Source of the DNA: an uncultured Bacteroidales bacterium
Lineage (GTDB): Bacteria; Bacteroidota; Bacteroidia; Bacteroidales; FEN-979
Length of the DNA stretch: 40,091 nt
Direction: 5' to 3'
Assembly (NCBI GenBank): GCA_903915465.1
Contig: CAIWTA010000312.1
Location: forward strand, 1-40,091
Shown: positions 1-5,860 of the stretch, one piece after another
Layout of the letters: the number at the start of each line of letters is the position of its first letter
How positions within the stretch are numbered: position 1 is the first letter of the stretch
Translations under genes and position numbers: made by a program
Notes under the pieces: generated by a model
The model's database searches: none
What the model was told of the DNA's origin: nothing
The model's input: the letters and a program-made list of their open reading frames with translations, nothing else

Positions 1-234
1 ACCCAGTCCTTTTGCACCATGACATGATTTGCAATGTTTTGCCCATAGATCTTTGCCATTTGCAATTACAGCCGCATCATTCAGTTTAATAGCTGGTTTC
101 ATGGCCTTATTCTTATCCGGAACAGGCCATGGTTTTGCTTTAGCTTGTTGAGCAAAAGTTGTGCTCCCCACGAGGAATAAAACTGCGATCATTGTAGTTA
201 ACAGTAAAGTAATTGTTTTCTGTGCTGTTTTCAT
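1..234 (-). CDS. c-type cytochrome, N-terminal part (cut by window edge)
   Basis: This reading frame starts at an ATG (234-232) and stays open to the left edge, giving 78 residues. Residues 1-28 form a signal peptide (a basic start, a long Leu/Val/Ile core, then TTFAQ). A CKSCH haem-binding motif follows at about residues 68-72, after the helix NGKDLWAKH, typical of the first helix of small class I cytochromes c ('GKxLWxxxCxxCHG'). The product is probably a periplasmic electron carrier. It starts 32 bp after the DUF5777 gene on the same strand, so the two are likely co-transcribed. The distal Met ligand and the C-terminus lie outside the window, so I cannot tell whether it has one haem domain or more. 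Confidence 0.85.
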   Translation of the reverse strand, partial: MKTAQKTITLLLTTMIAVLFLVGSTTFAQQAKAKPWPVPDKNKAMKPAIKLNDAAVIANGKDLWAKHCKSCHGAKGLG

Positions 235-266
235 ACGAATTAATTTTTTGGTTAAACATGAGTGAA

Positions 267-1166
267 TTAAAATGTCCACAACCGGGTTATGTTGAATCCT
301 ATTAAAAGAGCTCCGTTATATGGATTATTATCATTATACATTGCTATTTCCTGTGGGATTATACGCTGTGCAGCTGCGATATAGATCTGGAACGCATGTG
401 TACTCGTTGATATTTCGATACCAAGCCCGACATTCGGCCAGGGCATTTTATTCAGATACGTAAACACGGATTGAGAGTAGCTCAGCATAATAGATGATTG
501 CGGACTGATTTTAACTCTGCCAATTCCTGAAAGATAGAGATTATCGTTATAAAGTGAATTAACGTGTGTGTCTTTCATTGTAGAGTCTACCTGGTTGTAA
601 TGAGCCCATCCAATCCCAAATTGGGCAGAGAACTCTTTGCAGAACCTGCGGGCAAACATGAATTCCCCAAAATATGACAAACGATCAGTCCATTTAAAAG
701 TGGAACCAAAATTTGATTTATTGGTACAATTAATTGCCATATTTCCGTAAAATGCGACTGTTAAAGGGAATCCTCCTTTCCGTTGGTGGGCAAACGTGTA
801 TTTCACCTGAAGATCCTGAAGACGCTTAATTTTTGTTGTTCCTATCCCCACCAACAGATTCTTGGTAATTGTATAATCCAATCCAAAACGGATATTTGAA
901 TTTCCCCAAATCCCAGCCAAGTCCTCCCAGCCTTTTTGAATTGTTCCAAACCGATGCTGTAGAATCAATTGTAAGCTGTGAGCAGGTGGCTGCGCCACTG
1001 TTTGGTCATCAATAAAATAGCCACTTTCGAACGGCGCTTTCACAATCGCTTTTGTGGCCGTTTGCGAAACAACGGAATCCTGCGAAAAAACTAGTCCCAT
1101 TCCTGTAAAAAGAAAGAACATACCTAAAAAGAATCGTCTAATAATACCAATAGTAATTGTGCGCAT
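267..1166 (-). CDS. DUF5777-type outer-membrane beta-barrel protein
   Basis: The product is 299 residues. It starts with a signal peptide (residues 1-28, ending VFSQ). Amphipathic strands of alternating polar and hydrophobic residues fill the rest, and it ends in Phe, as outer-membrane barrels usually do. The opening of the mature part (APFESGYFIDDQTV, then a HSLQLILQHRFG strand) and the later IRFGLDYTITKNLLVGIG strand are what I associate with DUF5777, a Bacteroidota beta-barrel family usually encoded beside c-type cytochromes. That is the case here on both sides. No enzymatic motif is visible. Its biochemical role is not established; a porin-like sheath for electron-transfer proteins is an inference from context only. 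Confidence 0.75.
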   Translation of the reverse strand: MRTITIGIIRRFFLGMFFLFTGMGLVFSQDSVVSQTATKAIVKAPFESGYFIDDQTVAQPPAHSLQLILQHRFGTIQKGWEDLAGIWGNSNIRFGLDYTITKNLLVGIGTTKIKRLQDLQVKYTFAHQRKGGFPLTVAFYGNMAINCTNKSNFGSTFKWTDRLSYFGEFMFARRFCKEFSAQFGIGWAHYNQVDSTMKDTHVNSLYNDNLYLSGIGRVKISPQSSIMLSYSQSVFTYLNKMPWPNVGLGIEISTSTHAFQIYIAAAQRIIPQEIAMYNDNNPYNGALLIGFNITRLWTF

Positions 1167-1204
1167 TTGTTAAAATATTAAATGAATACTATCTTTTTAA
1201 CAAT

Positions 1205-1570
1205 TTATTTTTCATTCGCTCCTTGTTGAATCCATAAAAGAACAAGTTGAGCGGCCGAAACGCCAGCAAAACTCATCCCCCCATTGGGCGTCATCACCCT
1301 ATATAAAAGACTTTGGTTGGGAGCAGATTTATTGATATAATTTCCGTTTATAAGGCTGGAATAAGATTTTCCCTCCCTAAGGTCAGGAACATGCTGTGAA
1401 GGATGACACCCGGCACAATATTGGGTAAAAATGGGCTGTATGTCTGTGGCAAAAACGACTTTTTGGTCTGGGTTAATTTTTTCCGGGACCAACGTATTAT
1501 AAGTACAGGAATACAGAAAAAAAACACCCACAACACCGATAAAAAATAGAATTAAACTTCTCTTTTGCAT
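1205..1570 (-). CDS. mono-haem cytochrome c lipoprotein
   Basis: This is a small protein of 121 residues from the ATG at 1570. A TTG three codons earlier (1579) is a less likely start. A hydrophobic stretch ends in the lipobox LYSC, so the Cys at about residue 22 is probably lipidated and anchors the protein to a membrane. One haem motif, CAGCH, lies near residues 52-56, preceded by ATDIQPIFTQY. That pattern (DIQPIF..yC..CH) is typical of Bacteroidota cytochrome c-like lipoproteins. The Met in NGGMSF (about residue 99) is a candidate distal haem ligand. It lies 28 bp downstream of the choice-of-anchor V gene and 38 bp upstream of the DUF5777 gene, on the same strand. Confidence 0.85.
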   Translation of the reverse strand: MQKRSLILFFIGVVGVFFLYSCTYNTLVPEKINPDQKVVFATDIQPIFTQYCAGCHPSQHVPDLREGKSYSSLINGNYINKSAPNQSLLYRVMTPNGGMSFAGVSAAQLVLLWIQQGANEK

Positions 1571-1598
1571 AGTGAACAATTTTATGATAAGAAAATAA

Positions 1599-2402
1599 TT
1601 AGAAAGACAAAACTACTTTTTTCGAGACGTTGATTGTACTACCATTTGATAAGGTTATAAAATAAATTCCCGAAGGCAACAGGTTGTGTAAATCAAATGA
1701 CTTTTTTATGGGTCCGGGGGGTAGCATTCCGTTGAAAAGAGTATTACGTTTATTTCCGGTAATATCACACACAGAAATGTCAATTGTTTCAAAATTTTGC
1801 AATGAAAAAGAAACTGTCATTTCGCCCTTCACCGGATTTGGAAAGATTCGGAATTGTGTTTCATCTGAAATGTTGCTGATGAAAGTTGTAGTTTTTTCCG
1901 GAATGATCAATGTTGATAGTTTTGTAGCAGACTGGGTTACAGCAAATGCTCCGTAAAAAGTTACGGAACCGGTTCCTGCGGCTGGTGCGGTCCAACTGAA
2001 TGTCCATGTGGCTGAACTTCCACCAACGGCGGCAGAATGTGTTAAATATTTTGTCCCGACAACCTGATTTCCACTGCCAGCAGCGATTGTCCCAAGCAAG
2101 GTTCCTGTGAGGCTTTGCGGAGAAACTTCAAACCCTTTCCTGCCGGATCCTGTGGAGGCTGCAGTAATTGTATAAGTTGTTCCTGGAGTATAGCCTGCAG
2201 CAGGCACATCGGATGTTATCCATCCCGCAACTGTTGTTGCTGAACCGCCATGGCAATGTGTACAATTCTGACCATCTGTAGGAGAGCCGGTATTTCCGGC
2301 TGGTGCTCCTGTTGGATATTTGGAATTCTGGCCACTGAAACTTACAAAAACAATGGTGAACAGGCTCATTAAGCCTATTGCAAAAATTCCCTGCTTTTTC
2401 AT
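1599..2402 (-). CDS. T9SS-exported choice-of-anchor V protein with one haem-type CXXCH
   Basis: The product is 267 residues. Residues 1-23 are a signal peptide. The mature start, TGAPAGNTGSP then DGQNCTHCHGG, is characteristic of the Bacteroidota 'choice-of-anchor V' (reelin-like) proteins and carries a CTHCH motif at about residues 47-51. A beta-sandwich of roughly 120 residues follows. Residues 185-267 are a type A T9SS sorting domain: FRIFPNPVKGEMTV, then the PSGIYFITL strand, ending KKVVLSF. It is therefore predicted to be exported across the outer membrane and attached to or released at the surface. CTHCH could bind covalent haem, but in this family that is not proven; a metal or structural role is possible. 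A terminator lies upstream, so the gene may have its own promoter. Confidence 0.85.
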   Translation of the reverse strand: MKKQGIFAIGLMSLFTIVFVSFSGQNSKYPTGAPAGNTGSPTDGQNCTHCHGGSATTVAGWITSDVPAAGYTPGTTYTITAASTGSGRKGFEVSPQSLTGTLLGTIAAGSGNQVVGTKYLTHSAAVGGSSATWTFSWTAPAAGTGSVTFYGAFAVTQSATKLSTLIIPEKTTTFISNISDETQFRIFPNPVKGEMTVSFSLQNFETIDISVCDITGNKRNTLFNGMLPPGPIKKSFDLHNLLPSGIYFITLSNGSTINVSKKVVLSF

Positions 2403-2423
2403 ATTTTAAAATATAAATATTGT

Positions 2424-2456
2424 AAAAAAAGGCTTCAGTGTTTCTGAAGCCTTTTT
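2424..2456 (-). terminator. rho-independent terminator after the hexahaem cytochrome gene
   Basis: The inverted repeat GGCTTCAG (2431-2438) / CTGAAGCC (2444-2451) has a 5-nt loop. A run of A lies on its left and a run of T on its right, so it could terminate in both directions. Read on the minus strand it lies 15 bp past the stop of the 2472-3530 gene and is followed by seven U. It separates that gene from the three cytochrome and barrel genes downstream, implying partial or separate transcription. Confidence 0.85.
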
Positions 2457-2471
2457 AAAATTCTGATAATA

Positions 2472-3530
2472 CTATTTACCTAAGCTGTTCATATATGCTA
2501 TGCCGGCATCCAACATGTCGCGCGTGTAAGCAAAATTATGAACGCCCATACTGCGATCTGCATCAACGAGACAGAAATTCCAGTAAACAGCTAACTGTTT
2601 TTGTTTGAAATACTTCGGGGAGCCTGAAGACACCCCTTTCAACAGCATTGAATTTGTGTCGAGTACATTCGCAATCGCCAGCTTTAACCTAAGTTCGCTG
2701 TATTTTCCTTCAATTTCTGTCTGTCTGCCATTATAATCGAAACTCGTTATTGTTGGATGACATTTTTTACAACCGCTTGTCGCTGTTCCAACATTATCAC
2801 CGGTTTCAGAGCTGTTCATGTGCAATGTATGACCACCGACCAAGTTACCTTGTGCATAAGCGCTATGACATGAACTACAGGATGCAACATCTCTGTGATT
2901 AGATGAAAGAAAAGGTGAAGCACCAACTTCAAACGCGCCTTTTCCTGCAAGCATCAACCCCTGTGGGCCATGGTGCGGCCCCCAGCGGTTACTGGTGAGC
3001 CTGACTGAATCCGTCGTGCTCGTGGGGTTTGAAAGCCACGGGCTGGCTTTTCTTGCCTGGTGGCACCTTGCGCAAAGGTTTGATGTTCCGCCGGCAGCAG
3101 CAAGATCAATGGAAACTGTCTTATCATACCTCGGGTTGAAAGCAGCAGTTGTTTTTAATGCCCAGTCAGAAGCCGTATAAGTATTATGAATTTTGTGGCA
3201 CGTACGGCAATTAATCGGTGCAGCATTCTCGATGCCAAATGTAGTTGTATCAGCATTTGTTGTAACTACTTCCTCAAACCCTTGGCTTGAATGACACGGA
3301 GCGCAGGATTTATTTGTGCCTTCAAACGCAGTACTTCCAGTTGCATGTTTTGATGCATCATATTGAAATATCTTTGCAACAATCGTATCAGCAAAATTGT
3401 GGCACTGCTGGCACGTTGCCGAAGCATTGGTTCCAGCTGTACCCTGCGGCCCTTCTTTTGTACAACTGGTTACCATCAGGCTGGTAACAGCGATAAACCC
3501 TGCGGCGAGAATGAATAAATTTTTTTTCAT
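2472..3530 (-). CDS. hexahaem cytochrome c lipoprotein
   Basis: The product is 352 residues with six CXXCH motifs, at about residues 40-44 (CQQCH), 76-80 (CAPCH), 108-112 (CRTCH), 153-157 (CARCH), 218-222 (CSSCH) and 254-258 (CKKCH). A lipobox, VTSC, puts the lipidated Cys at residue 23. Extra His residues (for example the HH in the WGPHHGPQG stretch) could be distal ligands. The C-terminal segment, GVHNFAYTRDML, resembles the 'HNp.y...lL..a' ending of NrfA-like and other multihaem cytochromes, but I cannot assign nitrite reductase activity. The protein is predicted to be a membrane-anchored electron conduit or reductase subunit. It is the first gene after the Crp/Fnr regulator and has a candidate promoter and operator upstream. 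Confidence 0.88.
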   Translation of the reverse strand: MKKNLFILAAGFIAVTSLMVTSCTKEGPQGTAGTNASATCQQCHNFADTIVAKIFQYDASKHATGSTAFEGTNKSCAPCHSSQGFEEVVTTNADTTTFGIENAAPINCRTCHKIHNTYTASDWALKTTAAFNPRYDKTVSIDLAAAGGTSNLCARCHQARKASPWLSNPTSTTDSVRLTSNRWGPHHGPQGLMLAGKGAFEVGASPFLSSNHRDVASCSSCHSAYAQGNLVGGHTLHMNSSETGDNVGTATSGCKKCHPTITSFDYNGRQTEIEGKYSELRLKLAIANVLDTNSMLLKGVSSGSPKYFKQKQLAVYWNFCLVDADRSMGVHNFAYTRDMLDAGIAYMNSLGK

Positions 3531-3588
3531 ATTTGAGATGTTTAGGTTAATAATTCTGGTTTTGAAGTTGTATGTTTAAAGCGAGACA

Positions 3589-3621
3589 CAAAGATATCCA
3601 GGAAATAAATCCCGCTAACAA
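3589..3621 (-). promoter_or_regulatory. candidate Bacteroidota promoter for the cytochrome cluster
   Basis: On the minus strand, TATCTTTG (3596-3589) matches the -7 consensus TAnnTTTG. TTG (3621-3619) lies 22 nt upstream, where the -33 element is expected. The ATG of the hexahaem gene is about 60 nt downstream. This is a match to consensus by eye; no start site has been mapped. Confidence 0.45.
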
Positions 3622-3672
3622 TGCCATCCTGATATTTGGTAAAGCATAAACAGAGATATATCAAATCGTTGT

Positions 3673-3684
3673 TGACAAATGTCA
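3673..3684. promoter_or_regulatory. candidate Crp/Fnr-type operator
   Basis: This is a perfect TGAC-N4-GTCA palindrome in the 254-bp gap between the Crp/Fnr gene and the hexahaem cytochrome gene. Its geometry is that of sites bound by FNR-family dimers. It lies about 90 nt upstream of the predicted transcription start, a position compatible with activation. The regulator is encoded next door, so autoregulation or direct control of the cytochromes is plausible but inferred. Confidence 0.4.
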
Positions 3685-3784
3685 TTTATCTTTTGTGCAT
3701 TAATTTCGAAAAGAGCAAAGATCGGAGCAAAAGCAGAAGTAATCGGTAAAGATACCAACTCAAAAAAGAAAAGTCAAGAAAAAA

Positions 3785-4477
3785 CTAACCGGTTTCACTG
3801 ATATGCTGTAATTGACCACGGTTCAGAACATGAATAAAATTCCCTTCGGAGGTCAGGATGCCTTCTTCTTTAAATTCTTTCAGGATACGAATGGCACTTT
3901 CTTTTGACATTCCGGAAAGATCAGCCAGATCCTGACGGGAGATTGTCAGTTCAAAGGGATTACAGCAATATACCTTTTCGGAAAGATAGATCAGGGCATC
4001 TGCAATTCTTCCATGCATCTGCTTTTGAGTGAGGCTTATAAACTGATCAAAGTTGATAATCGCTTGCTGGCTGAACCGTCGGATAAACTCTTCGGCAAAG
4101 TCCGGGTTTTTACGAACCAATTGTTTATATGTTTCTACATCAACCATACAAGCAGTAGAATCTTCAACTGCGGATGCAGAATAATGATGCCGATTATCCA
4201 CATAGATTCCGGGACCAAAAATATATTCCACAGGCTTAATCAGTCCAAGAATCAAATTCTTCCCCAATCCTTCGATATAAATCTTTGCCATTCCTCTTGT
4301 GATACAAAGAAAATGCGGGGAAGGGGTTCCTTGTTTAAACATAATTTCCCCGGCCTTGAAAGAAACTTCAAAACGGTTCTGGTTCATCAGCTCCAATTCA
4401 GGAATCGACAATTTCTTGAATACAGAAGATTTACAGTTGCAATCAACACAATTAGAAGTCTGCGTAAATCGGGCCAT
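3785..4477 (-). CDS. Crp/Fnr-family regulator with FNR-like cysteines
   Basis: The product is 230 residues. It has an N-terminal cysteine cluster (Cys10, Cys13, Cys15), a cyclic-nucleotide-type beta-roll (about 25-120), a dimer helix (about 125-160) and a C-terminal winged helix with the motif ISRQDLADLSGMSKESAIRI (about 179-198). A further Cys110 lies in the segment EDSTACMVDVE, the position that Cys122 holds in E. coli FNR (ETSMVCEI). Three N-terminal cysteines plus this one could ligate an oxygen- or NO-sensitive iron-sulfur cluster. The N-terminal spacing differs from E. coli FNR. It is followed on the same strand by the cytochrome cluster, which it probably regulates. The ligand is not provable from sequence. 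Confidence 0.88.
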   Translation of the reverse strand: MARFTQTSNCVDCNCKSSVFKKLSIPELELMNQNRFEVSFKAGEIMFKQGTPSPHFLCITRGMAKIYIEGLGKNLILGLIKPVEYIFGPGIYVDNRHHYSASAVEDSTACMVDVETYKQLVRKNPDFAEEFIRRFSQQAIINFDQFISLTQKQMHGRIADALIYLSEKVYCCNPFELTISRQDLADLSGMSKESAIRILKEFKEEGILTSEGNFIHVLNRGQLQHISETG

Positions 4478-4579
4478 TCAGCTTTATTAATAGTTAATCG
4501 ACGTTCTCACAAAAACAAGAATAAAATATACGTAATTATAGATTCCTTGATTTGAATTTTGGATGACGATATAAACGCG

Positions 4580-5569
4580 TTATACCAGGTTTCCTCTGAT
4601 AAGATACTGGGCTATTTGTATGGCATTAGTTGCTGCCCCTTTTCTAAGGTTATCTGAGACGATAAAGAGGTTAAGAGAATTTGGATTGGATTCATCTCTC
4701 CTGATTCGTCCTACAAACACCTCGTCTTTCCCTTGAGCCAGGATCGGCATTGGGTAAAGGTTTTTAGAAGGATCATCAAGGACAACAACGCCCTTCATAT
4801 TGTTTAAGAGAAAACGAACTTCATCTATGTCAAATTCATTTTTAAATTCGATATTTACAGACTCAGAATGTCCAATAAAGACAGGAACCCTGACCACCGT
4901 TGCGGTAACCTGTATTGTCTGATCCGAAAGGATCTTGCGGGTTTCGTTTACAAGTTTAACCTCTTCTGTTGTATATCCGGAAGGAAGAAATTCTCCTCCA
5001 TGTGGTAATAAATTCATGTCAATCGGATATGGGTAAACCATTTCCCCGCTCATTCCCATCCTTTCATTCTCCAATTGACGCTTTGCTTTAAGACCGGTTC
5101 CTGTAACCGCCTGATACGTTGAAACCACCACTCGCTTGATTTTGTACTTAAGATGCAATGGAAACAGAACCATAACCAGTTCGATGGTTGAACAATTCGG
5201 ATTGGCAATGATCTTGTCCTCCTTTGACAGGATGGAACCGTTAATTTCCGGAACAATTAATGGGATTCCTTCATGCATTCGCCATGCAGAAGAATTGTCG
5301 ATTACCGTAGTTCCAACAGCTGCATATTTTGGTGCCCATTCACGAGATGTGTCAGCCCCGGCAGAAAAGATGGCAATATCTGGCTTCATGGCAACCGTAT
5401 GTTCATTATCCTGGAGAGTATAATTCTTTCCGTTAAAATCCTGCTCAATGCCAACTGATTTTGGTGATGCAACTGTAATTAACTGAGAATAAGGGATCTT
5501 ATATTCATCCAGGATCTTCATTATTTCCCTGCCAACCAACCCGGAAGCACCTACAACAGCGATTTTCAT
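4580..5569 (-). CDS. asd: aspartate-semialdehyde dehydrogenase
   Basis: The product is 329 residues, the normal length for the family. It catalyses NADPH-dependent reductive dephosphorylation of aspartyl phosphate to aspartate semialdehyde, the branch point to lysine/diaminopimelate, threonine and methionine. The N-terminal nucleotide-binding motif is GASGLVGRE (7-15). The catalytic Cys is Cys126 in NPNCSTIE, and the catalytic His is His234 in RVPVFIGHSE. The core looks complete. No other amino-acid biosynthesis gene is adjacent. The Crp/Fnr gene starts 102 bp downstream on the same strand, with no clear terminator between them. Confidence 0.95.
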   Translation of the reverse strand: MKIAVVGASGLVGREIMKILDEYKIPYSQLITVASPKSVGIEQDFNGKNYTLQDNEHTVAMKPDIAIFSAGADTSREWAPKYAAVGTTVIDNSSAWRMHEGIPLIVPEINGSILSKEDKIIANPNCSTIELVMVLFPLHLKYKIKRVVVSTYQAVTGTGLKAKRQLENERMGMSGEMVYPYPIDMNLLPHGGEFLPSGYTTEEVKLVNETRKILSDQTIQVTATVVRVPVFIGHSESVNIEFKNEFDIDEVRFLLNNMKGVVVLDDPSKNLYPMPILAQGKDEVFVGRIRRDESNPNSLNLFIVSDNLRKGAATNAIQIAQYLIRGNLV

Positions 5570-5705
5570 GGATCAATATCAGTTAAGTCAGAAATAGAAA
5601 ATTTGGTTTGACAAAGTTAATCGAAGGATTTTCAAGAATGGATATTACTTTTTTATTTTTCTCCGATTAAGGGAAGAAAAGTTTATTCATTTAATAACAC
5701 TATGA

Positions 5706-5795
5706 CACTAGGAGCACTAAGTAAATGATTATCAGAACCATTCAACACAATTTCCAGTTTAACACAAACCATGGTGGATCTTGGTGTTCTTAGTG
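5706..5795 (+). other. 16-bp inverted repeat able to form an RNA stem upstream of the lamin-tail gene
   Basis: The arms are 5706-5721 (CACTAGGAGCACTAAG) and 5780-5795 (CTTGGTGTTCTTAGTG), separated by 58 nt. Thirteen pairs are Watson-Crick and all three exceptions are G-U wobbles in plus-strand RNA. In minus-strand RNA these would be A-C mismatches, which suggests any structure acts in the plus transcript. It lies in the leader if translation begins at 5819 or 5861. It may alternatively be a relic of a simple intergenic repeat. Confidence 0.4.
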
Positions 5796-5860
5796 CCGGA
5801 GTAGTAAAAAAATACAATATGAAAAAAGTATTTTCCTGGCATTCATTAAAATTAGTAGAA

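Noticed and set aside
2531-2538. Minus-strand TAATTTTG box inside the hexahaem gene as promoter for the gene at 1599-2402
   Set aside because: It matches TAnnTTTG, but it is inside coding sequence and upstream of a terminator, with no supporting -33 element; likely chance.
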